DNA of 64,000 nucleotides from Streptomyces sp. NRRL WC-3618 (lineage in GTDB: Bacteria; Actinomycetota; Actinomycetes; Streptomycetales; Streptomycetaceae), in contig NZ_LGDW01000118.1 of the NCBI RefSeq assembly GCF_001280005.1, positions 62,001-126,000 of the forward strand, read 5' to 3'. The position numbers were made by a program, and so were the translations under genes. This document shows, piece after piece, positions 34,355 to 43,251 of this stretch (positions are counted from its first letter, which is position 1; the number at the start of each line of letters is the position of its first letter). Below the pieces are notes generated by a model, which was given only the letters and a program-made list of their open reading frames with translations, did no database searches and was not told the origin of the DNA.

Positions 34355-36141
34355 AGCCCCGTCGTGTGGCCGCCTCGGGCGCCGCCCTGTTCACCGCGAC
34401 CTGCGCGCTCGTACTGGTTCCCGCCACCGCCGCGAGCGCGCACCCTCTCGGCAACTTCACCGTCAACCGGTACGACGGACTCGTGGTCGCCCCGGGACAG
34501 CTCCGGGTCGCTCATGTCGAGGACCTCGCGGAGATCCCGGCGACCCAGGCCAAGCCCGACATCGAGAAGCTGGGTCTGACCGACTGGGCCGGGCAGCGGT
34601 GCGCGACGGCCGCGCGGGGCAGCAAGGTCACCGTCGCCGGGCGTACGGTCGCGCTCTCCGTGGGCAGCGCCAAGGCGAGCACGCGGCCCGGTCAGGCCGG
34701 CCTGAACACCCTGCGCCTGGAATGCGCGCTCACCGCCGCCCTTCCCGGGGTCGCCGAAGGGGACACCGTCGACCTCGGCTTCCACAGCGCGGGTACCGAG
34801 ACGGGGCCCGGTTGGCGCGAGATCACCGCGCGCGGCGACCGGATGACGCTCGCCGAGTCCGACGTACCCGGGAAGTCGACCTCCGGTGAACTGACCCACT
34901 ACCCGAGGGAGTTGCTCTCCTCTCCGGCCGACACCGCGACGGCCGCCCTCCAGGTGCGCTCGGGCGGTCCGGCCCTCGCCGAGGCCGGCGAGAAGGCGGC
35001 ACCGGCCTCCTCCGTGCTGCCGCGCGGCGCGGACCGCTGGACGCGCGCGCTGGACTCCCTGGTGGCCCGGCACAACCTCACGATCGGCTTCGCCGCGCTG
35101 GCCCTGGTCATCGCGGTCTTCCTCGGCGCGATGCACGCGCTCGCCCCCGGCCACGGCAAGACCCTGATGGCGGCCACGGCAGCCGCCCGGGGCGGCAGGG
35201 CCCGACTGCGCGACGTCATGCCGCTGGCCGCCTCGGTGACGGTCACCCACACGCTGGGCGTGGTCACCCTGGGCCTGCTGGTGACGGCCGGTTCGGCGGC
35301 GGCGCCCTCGGTGATCGCGTGGCTGGGCGTGGCGAGCGGCGTACTCGTGACGGGCGCGGGCCTGACCCTCACACGCCGCGCCTGGCGCCAGCGCGTGCAC
35401 GAGCGCGCGCAGTCCCATCCGCACCCTCACGCCCACCCCCATGCGCACGACCACGACCATGACCACGCGCACGGTCACGACCACGGTCACTCCCACGACC
35501 ATGACCATGACCATGACCACGAGCACCCCCACAGCCACACCCACGTCGCCGACAAGGCGCCGGAACGCGAACTGGTCCTCGCCCACGCGTCGCACGCACA
35601 CACGCACACGGAGACGGCGCCCACACTCGCCGTGACACCCGCCCCCGCCCCAGCCCACGACCACCAGCACGATCACGATCACGGGCACCCGCACCCCCAC
35701 GATCACGACCACACCCACGAGCACCACGACCACAAGCACTCCTCCACCACCCTCGAACACACCCACGGCGGCTTCACCCACACGCACGCCATCGCTCCCA
35801 CCGTGCGGGGCACGATCCTGCTCGGGTTCGCCGGTGGGCTGGTGCCCAGTCCGTCGGCCGTGGTCGTGCTCGTCGGGGCCGCCGCGCTGGGGAAGGCGTG
35901 GTTCGGGTTCCTGCTCGTACTGGCGTACGGGGTCGGGCTGGCGCTCACCCTCACCGGGGCCGGGTTCCTCGTCGTGAAGCTGGGCAGCGGGGCGAACCGG
36001 CTGCTGGAGCGGCGTCCGGGGCTGGCGGGCGGCCCGTTGGTCACCCTCGTACGGCGCACCGCGCCGCTGGCGTCCGCGTTCCTCGTTGTCGCCCTGGGAG
36101 CCGGATTGGTGCTCAAGGGCGTGGCAGCCGCATTCAGCTGA
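34351..36141 (+). CDS. Nickel/cobalt transporter family protein with large His-rich loop
   Basis: 596-residue membrane protein of the NiCoT/RcnA/HupE-like type. It starts with a signal-like helix and an extracytoplasmic domain (SAHPLGNFTVNRYDGLVVAP). The first helical block (about 240-340) contains LGAMHALAPGHGKTLM, the HxxxPGHGK-like motif of this family. Residues about 350-480 form a loop dominated by His and Asp (for example DHDHDHAHGHDHGHSHDHDH), a probable Ni/Co/Zn store or sensor. The last helices include GFAGGLVPSPSAVVVLVGAA. GTG 34351 overlaps the TPR stop. Uptake or export cannot be decided from sequence. The ion is likely Ni2+ or Co2+. Confidence 0.88.
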   Translation: MKPRRVAASGAALFTATCALVLVPATAASAHPLGNFTVNRYDGLVVAPGQLRVAHVEDLAEIPATQAKPDIEKLGLTDWAGQRCATAARGSKVTVAGRTVALSVGSAKASTRPGQAGLNTLRLECALTAALPGVAEGDTVDLGFHSAGTETGPGWREITARGDRMTLAESDVPGKSTSGELTHYPRELLSSPADTATAALQVRSGGPALAEAGEKAAPASSVLPRGADRWTRALDSLVARHNLTIGFAALALVIAVFLGAMHALAPGHGKTLMAATAAARGGRARLRDVMPLAASVTVTHTLGVVTLGLLVTAGSAAAPSVIAWLGVASGVLVTGAGLTLTRRAWRQRVHERAQSHPHPHAHPHAHDHDHDHAHGHDHGHSHDHDHDHDHEHPHSHTHVADKAPERELVLAHASHAHTHTETAPTLAVTPAPAPAHDHQHDHDHGHPHPHDHDHTHEHHDHKHSSTTLEHTHGGFTHTHAIAPTVRGTILLGFAGGLVPSPSAVVVLVGAAALGKAWFGFLLVLAYGVGLALTLTGAGFLVVKLGSGANRLLERRPGLAGGPLVTLVRRTAPLASAFLVVALGAGLVLKGVAAAFS

Positions 36142-36232
36142 GCTCTTCTGGGAAGAAATCAGGCGGAGCGCAGAAAATCGGCGTGCAATAAGACGGAAGC
36201 AGTGAACGCACGGCTGCGACGAGGGGACGCTC

Positions 36233-37930
36233 GTGTCCGAGGAACCGGGCAGTGAACGTGTGATCGCGGGACGCTACCGGCTGCTCTCACCGCTCGGCCA
36301 GGGCGGCATGGGCACAGTGTGGCTGGCCCGCGACGAGGTGCTGCACCGCGAGGTGGCCGTCAAGGAGGTGCGCGCCCCAGCCGGACTGGCGAACTCCGAA
36401 ATCGAACGCCTGTACGCCCGACTGGAGCGCGAGGCCTGGGCCGCGGCCCGCGTCGCGAGCCGGAACGTCGTGACGGTGTACGACGTGGCGACCGACGGGG
36501 GTCGGCCCTGGATCGTCATGGAGGTGGTCCGCGGGCTCTCGCTCGCCGACCAGCTGGAGGCCGACGGGCCGCTGTCACCGCAGGCGGCCGCGCACATAGG
36601 CGCCGAGGTGCTCGCCGCGCTGCGGGCCGCGCACGAGGCCGGAGTGCTGCACCGGGACGTGAAGCCTGCCAACGTGCTCCTGTCCAACGACGGCCGGGTC
36701 GTGCTCACCGACTTCGGGATCGCGACCGTCGAGGGCAGCTCGGCGCTCACCATGACCGGCGAGGTCATCGGTTCCCCCGAGTACCTCGCGCCCGAGCGGG
36801 CGCTGGGGCGCACCCCCGGCCCCGAGTCCGACCTGTGGTCGCTGGGCGTGCTGCTGTACGCGGCGGTCGAGGGCCGCTCCCCCTTCCGGCAGACCACGCC
36901 GCTCAGCACCCTGCGCGCCATCGTGGACGAGGAGTTGCCGCCGCCACACCGGGCCGGGCCGCTGCCGCCCGTCATCGAAGGGCTGCTGCGCAAGAATCCG
37001 GCCGAACGTCTCGCCGCCGGGCAGGCCGAGCACGATCTGCGGATCGTCGGCGCCGGGGGCACCCTGCGCGCGGACACCCGCCCGACGGCCCCGTACACGC
37101 CGACTTTCGGGGAGCCCTTCCCGCAGCACCCGCCGACGCCGCCTCGCCCGACTCCCGTTCCCACGGAGGCGACCCGGCCCGTCCCGCCTCCGTCGGACGC
37201 CTACGTGAACCGCCCCGCCGAGCCGCGCCGCGACCGCCGGGCGGCCGTCCTCCTGGTCGCGGGGATCGCCGCCGTCGCACTGGCGGTGGCCGGACTGACG
37301 TACGAGCTGCTGAACCGCGACAACGGAGCGGACAACCACGGCGCCGGTGCCGACAGCAGCACCGGGCAGAGCAACAACGCTACGGGCAAAGAGAGTTCAC
37401 CGAAGCACAGCCCGAGCAAGTCCCCCCACGAGGAGAAGAGGGCCTCGCCGAGCAACGGTGACGGCGGCAAGACCTCGCAGCCGGCGCAGACCGTGGAGGT
37501 CGAGGTCGCCGGCTCGGACACCGACTACTCGGGGCCCTGCCCGCCGCCCAACTCCGAGGCGCCCGGATTCACGGCGACCTTCACGGTGGGCAACGTGCCC
37601 ACGAAGGTCTCCTACCGCTGGGTGACGGAGAAGGGGGATGCCCCGGAGCAGGGCTGGCGGACCCTGTCGTTCCCGGCGGGCGGCGGCAGGACCCAGCAGA
37701 ACAAGGTCTTCGTGACGACGTACGACAAGAGCGGGACGATCAAGAACGCGATCGGGGTGGAGGTCCGCGAGCCGGTGAGCGTGGAGTCCAACACCGTCCC
37801 GTTCTCGGTCACCTGCGAGGCGGAGACCCCGACGGACGGGGCCTCCTCTCCCGCCGAGACGCCCCGACGGGACACCGGTCGGACGGATGGACGGCTGGAC
37901 GGCTGGACGGGTCTGACAGTTGGGCAGTAG
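36233..37930 (+). CDS. Transmembrane serine/threonine protein kinase
   Basis: 565-residue Hanks-type kinase. The kinase domain (about 13-270) has the Gly loop LGQGGMGTVW, the catalytic Lys in VAVKEV, HRDVKPANVLL and DFGIATVEG, so it should be active. A Pro-rich juxtamembrane stretch leads to one helix at 337-359 (AAVLLVAGIAAVALAVAGLT). The outer part is a Ser/Lys-rich linker plus an Ig-like domain (VEVEVAGSDTDYSGPCPPPN) rather than PASTA repeats. The last 20 residues come from a short GGACGGCT-type repeat. GTG 36233 follows GAGGGGAC. It follows the transporter gene by 91 bp and ends 17 bp from the convergent esterase gene. Ligand unknown. Confidence 0.93.
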   Translation: MSEEPGSERVIAGRYRLLSPLGQGGMGTVWLARDEVLHREVAVKEVRAPAGLANSEIERLYARLEREAWAAARVASRNVVTVYDVATDGGRPWIVMEVVRGLSLADQLEADGPLSPQAAAHIGAEVLAALRAAHEAGVLHRDVKPANVLLSNDGRVVLTDFGIATVEGSSALTMTGEVIGSPEYLAPERALGRTPGPESDLWSLGVLLYAAVEGRSPFRQTTPLSTLRAIVDEELPPPHRAGPLPPVIEGLLRKNPAERLAAGQAEHDLRIVGAGGTLRADTRPTAPYTPTFGEPFPQHPPTPPRPTPVPTEATRPVPPPSDAYVNRPAEPRRDRRAAVLLVAGIAAVALAVAGLTYELLNRDNGADNHGAGADSSTGQSNNATGKESSPKHSPSKSPHEEKRASPSNGDGGKTSQPAQTVEVEVAGSDTDYSGPCPPPNSEAPGFTATFTVGNVPTKVSYRWVTEKGDAPEQGWRTLSFPAGGGRTQQNKVFVTTYDKSGTIKNAIGVEVREPVSVESNTVPFSVTCEAETPTDGASSPAETPRRDTGRTDGRLDGWTGLTVGQ

Positions 37931-37947
37931 GGGCGGTCGGAGGTAGG

Positions 37948-38754
37948 TCAGGCGGCCTGGGTGAGTGCCGGCAGGTAGCCGCCCGACTGGCCTGCGGCTG
38001 TCGGGTGGTAGGACTCGCCGATGTTGAGCAGGCTGAGGCTGTGCAGCCACGCACTGCCCGAGCAGATCTCGTGACCGGTGAAGGCCGGCCTGACGTCCCC
38101 GTAGGTGAAGCCGTGGTCGGCGGCCCTCTTGGCGAGCGCGTTGTTCAGATAGTCGGACGACTCGTTGATCGCTGAGCGCTTGGTCTCGGAGAGGCCCAGG
38201 CAGGTCTGGCCGAGCTTGTAGAAGCGGGGGTAGCCCAGGACGACGACGTGGGCGGCGGGCGCCCGGGAGCTGATGGCGTCGTACACGCTGTCGAGCTGAC
38301 CGGGGAGGGTCGAGTCGACGTACTCCTTCGCGGTGTTGATGCGGGCGAGGCAGGAGCTGTCGGACTGGAGCACACAGGTCGTCATGACGTCGGCGAAGCC
38401 CGCGTCGTTGCCACCGATGCTGATCGAGACGAGGCTCGTGGCGGAGCTGAGCGGGGTCAGCTGATTCGCCAGAACATCACCCGTTCGGGCGCCCGAGCAA
38501 GCGGTGAAGTCGAAGCTCGAGGGTGAATGCGCGGCGGCCCAGAGGTACGGGTACGCCTTCGTGCTGCGCTTGCAGTCGCCGCTGGAGGCGATGTAGTCGC
38601 CGGCGCCGACCCCCGAGGAGTAGGAGTCACCGAGGGCCACATAGCCGGTGGCGGCGGCGAGTTGGGACGCCTGCGCCGACACGGCCCCGGTGAGGGCGAT
38701 GCCGGCGGCGAGGAGGAGCGAGGTCACGTAGGCCGTAATTCGGGAACGTCTCAT
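37948..38754 (-). CDS. Secreted SGNH/GDSL-type lipase/esterase
   Basis: 268-residue extracellular hydrolase of the streptomycete GDSL lipase group (S. rimosus type). Signal peptide at residues 1-33 (TSLLLAAGIALTGAVSAQAS). Block I is GDSYSSG with Ser44, block III is SIGGNDAGF, and block V ends with His250 in ESYHPTAAG. Six Cys residues (for example in GDCKRS, FTACSGAR, CVLQSDSSC) should form disulphides. AGGGAGG lies five bases before ATG 38754. Divergent from a secreted subtilase across 324 bp. Substrates are probably acyl esters of lipids or polysaccharides. Confidence 0.94.
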   Translation of the reverse strand: MRRSRITAYVTSLLLAAGIALTGAVSAQASQLAAATGYVALGDSYSSGVGAGDYIASSGDCKRSTKAYPYLWAAAHSPSSFDFTACSGARTGDVLANQLTPLSSATSLVSISIGGNDAGFADVMTTCVLQSDSSCLARINTAKEYVDSTLPGQLDSVYDAISSRAPAAHVVVLGYPRFYKLGQTCLGLSETKRSAINESSDYLNNALAKRAADHGFTYGDVRPAFTGHEICSGSAWLHSLSLLNIGESYHPTAAGQSGGYLPALTQAA

Positions 38755-39078
38755 GGAACCTCCCTTTAGCAGGATCTCTGCCACAACGTTCGTACCAACT
38801 ACGCGTGTTGAATGGAAGTGTGCATGCCAAGACTTTCCTGCCCGTACCGGAACGGATCAACCGCGTTCACGTTTCACCCAATTACGTGCCCATGACATGC
38901 GTGTGACAAGTCGCTCCGCCTCTTGAGCAACTCCCGTTCATGACCGAGTCTTTACCTCAGTCCGAGCGGAACGCGACGCTCCGGACCGTGCCCCTATCCA
39001 TGGGCACCCCCCACATACGCGCCCCCCACAGACGCGCTCCCACCCAGGCGTCTACCGCCTCAGGAGGACTTCCTCGTC
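38755..39078. other. Divergent promoter region between esterase and subtilase
   Basis: No gene. The region is less GC-rich than the coding DNA, and holds the promoters of two secreted hydrolases. A CATGACATGCGTGTGACA stretch near 38890 and several TTTACC-like patches are present, but I see no reliable operator. Confidence 0.5.
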
Positions 39079-40290
39079 ATGGCACACCTGCGTAGCAAGA
39101 AGATCAGGACCGCCGCGACCACCGTCGCGACAGCCGCCGCTCTCGTCGGCGGATTCACCGCGCTTCCCGCCCAGGCCGCCCCGGCACCCGCCGAGGGCAA
39201 GGTGCTGGCCGCCGGCTCCCCCACAGCCGTGCAGGACAGCTACATCGTCACGCTGAGGAAGACGGCGGGCCTCAAGGCCTCGTCGAGCGCCGGCAAGAAG
39301 CTGATCGGCGAGTACGGCGGCACGGTGCGCAAGACGTTCAGCACGGCCCTGAACGGCTACACGGCGACCCTCTCCGCGGCCGAGGCCCGCAGACTCGCCG
39401 CCGACCCCGCGGTGGCCGCCGTCGAGCAGAACCAGACGGTGCACCTCGACGCCACGCAGTCCAGCGCCCCCTGGGGCCTCGACCGCGTCGACCAGGCCGC
39501 CCTGCCGCTGTCCGGCACCTACACCTACCCGGACTCGGCCGGCGCCGGGGTGACGGCATACGTCATCGACACCGGCGTACGCATCACGCACTCCCAGATC
39601 AGCGGCCGGGCCACCAACGGCTTCGACGCGGTGGACGGCGACACCACGGCGCAGGACGGCAACGGTCACGGCACCCACGTCGCCACCACCATCGCGGGCT
39701 CGACCTACGGGGTCGCCAAGGCGGCGAAGATCGTGGCGGTCCGTGTGCTCGACAACAACGGTTCGGGCACCACGGCCGGTGTCATCGCGGGCATCGACTG
39801 GGTGACCGCGAACCACAGCGGCCCCTCGGTCGCCAACATGTCGCTCGGCGGCGGCGCCTCGGCCTCGCTGGACACGGCCGTCGCCAACTCCATAGCCAGC
39901 GGCGTGACCTACGCCGTCGCGGCCGGCAACAGCAACACCAACGCCTCCTCCTCCTCGCCCGCGCGGGTCGCGGCGGCCATCACGGTCGGCGCCACCACCA
40001 GCACGGACGCCCGGGCCAGCTACTCCAACTTCGGCTCGATCCTGGACATCTTCGCCCCGGGTTCCTCGATCACGGCGGGCTGGAACACCAGCGACACCGC
40101 GACGAACACCATCTCCGGTACGTCGATGGCCACCCCGCACGTCGCGGGCGCGGTCGCCGTCTACCTCGCGGGTCACCCCTCGGCCACCCCCGCCCAGGTC
40201 GCCACGGCGCTCACGAACGGCGCCACCACCGGCGTGGTCACCAGCTCGGGCAGCGGCTCCCCGAACCGCCTGCTGCGGCTCGTCCCGTAA
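39079..40290 (+). CDS. Secreted subtilisin-like serine protease (S8)
   Basis: 403-residue prepro-subtilase. Signal peptide at 1-34 ([20 protein letters not shown]), an inhibitor I9 propeptide to about residue 126 ([24 protein letters not shown]), and a mature domain starting near [12 protein letters not shown]. The catalytic triad is Asp164 (YVIDTG), His197 (NGHGTHVA) and Ser349 (GTSMATPH); the oxyanion Asn is in AAGNSN. It belongs to the proteinase K / aqualysin type common in streptomycetes. CAGGAGGA precedes ATG 39079. A strong terminator follows. Role: extracellular protein digestion. Confidence 0.96.
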   Translation: MAHLRSKKIRTAATTVATAAALVGGFTALPAQAAPAPAEGKVLAAGSPTAVQDSYIVTLRKTAGLKASSSAGKKLIGEYGGTVRKTFSTALNGYTATLSAAEARRLAADPAVAAVEQNQTVHLDATQSSAPWGLDRVDQAALPLSGTYTYPDSAGAGVTAYVIDTGVRITHSQISGRATNGFDAVDGDTTAQDGNGHGTHVATTIAGSTYGVAKAAKIVAVRVLDNNGSGTTAGVIAGIDWVTANHSGPSVANMSLGGGASASLDTAVANSIASGVTYAVAAGNSNTNASSSSPARVAAAITVGATTSTDARASYSNFGSILDIFAPGSSITAGWNTSDTATNTISGTSMATPHVAGAVAVYLAGHPSATPAQVATALTNGATTGVVTSSGSGSPNRLLRLVP

Positions 40291-40324
40291 CACCCGTACC
40301 GCATCCGTGACCCGCTCGAAGTGA

Positions 40325-40369
40325 ACGACAGTTCCCCGGAGGCAGCCGGCGCCTCCGGGGAACTGTCGT
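40325..40369 (+). terminator. Strong hairpin terminator after the subtilase gene
   Basis: Perfect 19-bp stem with a seven-base loop (ACGACAGTTCCCCGGAGGC, loop AGCCGGC, then its exact complement). It starts 34 bp after the stop codon. It is the strongest simple terminator in the window. Confidence 0.85.
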
Positions 40370-40475
40370 GTACGCGTTCGGGAAACGTGCCGCGGAAGTT
40401 CCGTGTCTTGACTCGCCCGTCCCGCTGCGCGACATTGAAGCCCGGCATCCGGCGCGTCGGGGGGCAAAGTCGCCC

Positions 40476-40919
40476 ATGCAAACCATACGTATCAAGCCAC
40501 CTTCATCCGGGAGCGGAGCCGGGGACGGCGAGCCGTCGCGACAGGTGCCGGGGAAGGGTCTGTTCCCGCTGCTCACGGGCGTGGCCGTGGCCGTCGCGGC
40601 CGTCGGCGCGACGCTCGCGCTGACCGACGCTCCCTCGCCGCTGCGCGGGCCGCTCACACTGTTCTTCCTGCTCGCCGCACCCGCCCTCGCCGTGGGAGCG
40701 GCGCTGCGCGGACTGGACCCGTTCGGCCGGATCGTGACGTCGGTGGCAGCGGCGGTCGCCCTCGATCTCCTGGTCGCCCAGGGCATGCTGGCGACGCACC
40801 GGTGGTCGGTCCGTGGTGGAGTCGTGGCCGTGACCGTGATCAGCTCGTCCATCCTCCTGCTGGTGCTCGCGTTGTCTCGGCGACAGCGCGGCCGCACGGC
40901 GAGAAGGCGGGCCTCCTGA
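40476..40919 (+). CDS. Small membrane protein at the head of the glycan locus
   Basis: 147-residue protein that I do not recognise. It has a polar N-terminus (TIRIKPPSSGSGAGDGE), four predicted helices (GVAVAVAAVGATLALTD; PLTLFFLLAAPALAVGAAL; IVTSVAAAVALDLLVAQ; AVTVISSSILLLVLAL) and a very basic tail (RRQRGRTARRR). ATG 40476 is chosen because it follows the terminator region. It ends 15 bp before the GNAT gene, so it is likely in the same operon as the glycan genes. It may be a regulator or chaperone of a membrane glycosyltransferase complex; this is inference. Confidence 0.7.
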   Translation: MQTIRIKPPSSGSGAGDGEPSRQVPGKGLFPLLTGVAVAVAAVGATLALTDAPSPLRGPLTLFFLLAAPALAVGAALRGLDPFGRIVTSVAAAVALDLLVAQGMLATHRWSVRGGVVAVTVISSSILLLVLALSRRQRGRTARRRAS

Positions 40920-40934
40920 CGTGGCTGGTGACGC

Positions 40935-42062
40935 GTGGCTCGGAATCTGACACCCGGCGTGGCCCTGACCGTGCTGCGGCCCGGCGAGCTGACCGCCGCG
41001 GACCGGGCCGCCTGGACGGCGTTACAGGCCAAGGCCCATCTGCACGGCTCGCCCGAACTGGCGAACCCGTTCCTGTCCCCGGAGTTCGCGCTCGCGATCG
41101 GCCGGTGCAGACGCGGCGTCCGCATCGCGGTGCTCCGCGAGGGCGGGGAGCCGGCCGCGTTCTTCGCGTTCCAGAGATCCGCCGCCGGCGTCGGCCGGGC
41201 GGTCGGGCTCGGCGTCTCCGACTGCCAGGGCCTGGTGCACCGGCCCGGATTCACCTGGGACGCCCGGGAGTTGCTCCGGGCCTGCGGGCTCGCCGTCTGG
41301 GAGTTCGACCACCTGGCGGCGGGCCAGACGCCGTTCGAGGCCGACGTCTCCGGCACCTTTCCGTCCCCGGTGATGGACGTCGACCAGGGGTACGAGGCCT
41401 ATCTGGCCGGACTACGGGCGCGCTCGCCCAAGTTCACGCGCACGACACTCGCCAAGGAGCGCAGACTCGGCCGGGACGCCGTCGAGGTCCGCTATGTGCA
41501 CGACGAGCGTGACCCGGCGGCGCTGGCCACGCTGATGGCCTGGAAGTCCGCCCAGTACCGCAGGACCGGCCGCAGCGACCGGTTCGCGCATCCCTGGATC
41601 ACCCGGCTCGTCCAGCAGCTCTTCCACACCCGTTCCGACCCGTTCGCGGGCGTCCTGTCGGTGCTCTACGCCGACGGGAAGCCGGTCGCCGCCCACTTCG
41701 GGCTGCGCACGGAACGCGTACTGGCGTGCTGGTTCCCGGCGTACGACCCGGCGTACGCGAAGTACTCGCCGGGGCTGATCCTGCATCTTCGGATGGCGGA
41801 GGGGGCCGCCGCCGACGGTATCGCGTACCTGGATCTCGGCCGGGGACAGAAGGAGTACAAGGACTCCCTGAAGACCCGTGAGCTCATGGTGTCCGAGGGG
41901 TGGGTGACACGTCGTCACCCGGTGGCGGTCGGACACCGGGCGCGGCGCGCTCCGGTCCGGACGCTGCGCAATGTGGTGCTGTCGCGGCCGGAGCTGTTCG
42001 AGCCGGCGGACAGGGCGCTGAAACGGATGGGGCAGCTCCGTTCCAGAAAACAATCAAAGTAG
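40935..42062 (+). CDS. GNAT/BioF2-like acyltransferase (CelD type)
   Basis: 375-residue acyltransferase of the GNAT superfamily in its FemAB/CelD-like double-domain form, found in many exopolysaccharide loci. The second domain holds SVLYADGKPVAAHFGLR and YAKYSPGLILHLRMAE, then YLDLGRGQKEYKDSLK, all diagnostic. It would add an acyl or aminoacyl group to a sugar or peptide precursor in the cytoplasm. The start is GTG 40935, with GTG 40921 possible. It overlaps no gene but lies 15 bp after the small membrane protein. A 397-bp gap separates it from the glycosyltransferases. Confidence 0.88.
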   Translation: MARNLTPGVALTVLRPGELTAADRAAWTALQAKAHLHGSPELANPFLSPEFALAIGRCRRGVRIAVLREGGEPAAFFAFQRSAAGVGRAVGLGVSDCQGLVHRPGFTWDARELLRACGLAVWEFDHLAAGQTPFEADVSGTFPSPVMDVDQGYEAYLAGLRARSPKFTRTTLAKERRLGRDAVEVRYVHDERDPAALATLMAWKSAQYRRTGRSDRFAHPWITRLVQQLFHTRSDPFAGVLSVLYADGKPVAAHFGLRTERVLACWFPAYDPAYAKYSPGLILHLRMAEGAAADGIAYLDLGRGQKEYKDSLKTRELMVSEGWVTRRHPVAVGHRARRAPVRTLRNVVLSRPELFEPADRALKRMGQLRSRKQSK

Positions 42063-42459
42063 TTATGTATCGGTCAAACCAACAAAAACGTGAGACTCCA
42101 TTCAGATCTTTCCATAAAGGTGCAATAGTCAATACCGTCATACAATTTCACCCGCATCGGTACGTCGTCCTGTGACTCAGGGGAGGGCTCAGGGTCCACG
42201 ACGACCGTCGGAGCGGGGCGCGGTAGGGGGGGTGCCGTACTCGGTGGACGCACATCTCGCCGAGTCGTGCCGCGCGACCGACCACCACCTCACGGTGTTC
42301 GGCCAGCTTTGCCAGCTCACCCGGCATGCACCGGGACGTCAACAGGCTGATACGGAGGATCCGTTCGGCATGCCGTGAGTGAGAACCCCCCTTTCGAACC
42401 GGACACACAACCGGGCCGCCCAGGGGCGGGCGGTCCACCGGACGAGAGGGACCAGACTC
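42063..42459. other. Gene-free gap with an AT-rich core inside the glycan locus
   Basis: No convincing gene. Bases 42060-42165 are unusually AT-rich for this genome (runs such as AAACCAACAAAAACG and CATACAATTTCACC), the rest is normal GC. The region probably carries the promoter of the glycosyltransferase genes, perhaps bound by an AT-binding silencer such as Lsr2. No tRNA or RNA hairpin was seen. Confidence 0.55.
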
Positions 42460-43251
42460 ATGAGTTCCGTACCACTGACGGCCGACGCGTACCGGCCGAT
42501 CTCCTCCCACCTGGCGATCACGCCACCGGTGAGTGTGGTGATACCCGCCATGAACGAGGCGGAGAACCTGCCGTACGTCTTCAAGACCCTGCCCGGCTGG
42601 ATCCACGAAGTGGTCCTGGTCGACGGCCGCTCCACCGACGACACCGTCGAGGTCGCGCGCGGGCTGTGGCCCGACGTCAAGGTCGTCGAGCAGCGGGGCA
42701 AGGGCAAGGGGGATGCCCTGATCGCCGGCTTCGAGGCGTGCAGCGGCGACATCATCGTGATGGTCGACGCGGACGGGTCGGCGGACGGCAACGAGATCGT
42801 CTCGTACGTCTCCGCGCTCGTCTCGGGCGCCGACTTCGCCAAGGGGTCGCGCTTCGCCAACGGCGGCGGCACCGACGACATGACGCCCGTCCGCAAGCTC
42901 GGCAACTGGGCGCTGTGCACGGTCGTCAACAAGAAGTTCGGCGCCCGCTACACCGATCTCTGCTACGGCTACAACGCCTTCTGGCGGCACTGCCTCGACA
43001 AGATCGACCTCGACTGCACCGGCTTCGAGATCGAGACCCTGATCAACATCCGGGTGGTCAAGGCGGGGCTCAAGGTGCAGGAGATCCCGAGCCACGAGTA
43101 CCTCCGTATCCACGGCACGAGCAATCTGCGGGCCGTGCGCGACGGGCTGCGCGTCCTGCGGGTGATCCTGCGGGAGCGCTCCAACCGGCGTGCCCTGCGC
43201 GGCCGCTCACACTCCGCCGTGCGCAACGCGAGCCGGGGAGAGACGTCTTGA
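42460..43251 (+). CDS. Glycosyltransferase family 2 (polyprenyl-phosphate type)
   Basis: 263-residue soluble GT2 enzyme like dolichol-phosphate mannosyltransferases. The nucleotide-sugar fold shows VSVVIPAMNEAENLPYVFKT, VLVDGRSTDDT and the metal-binding DAD at 103-105 (MVDADGSADG), then GSRFANGGGT and DLCYGYNAFWR. It would move a sugar from a nucleotide donor to undecaprenyl phosphate on the inner membrane face. ATG 42460 follows GACGAGAGGG. Its stop overlaps the TTG start of the next GT2 gene (TTGA), so they act together. Sugar unknown. Confidence 0.93.
   Translation: MSSVPLTADAYRPISSHLAITPPVSVVIPAMNEAENLPYVFKTLPGWIHEVVLVDGRSTDDTVEVARGLWPDVKVVEQRGKGKGDALIAGFEACSGDIIVMVDADGSADGNEIVSYVSALVSGADFAKGSRFANGGGTDDMTPVRKLGNWALCTVVNKKFGARYTDLCYGYNAFWRHCLDKIDLDCTGFEIETLINIRVVKAGLKVQEIPSHEYLRIHGTSNLRAVRDGLRVLRVILRERSNRRALRGRSHSAVRNASRGETS

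Noticed and set aside
42172..42378. Small open frame before the first GT2 gene
   Set aside because: No homology recognised, no ribosome site, and open frames exist on both strands over the same bases.
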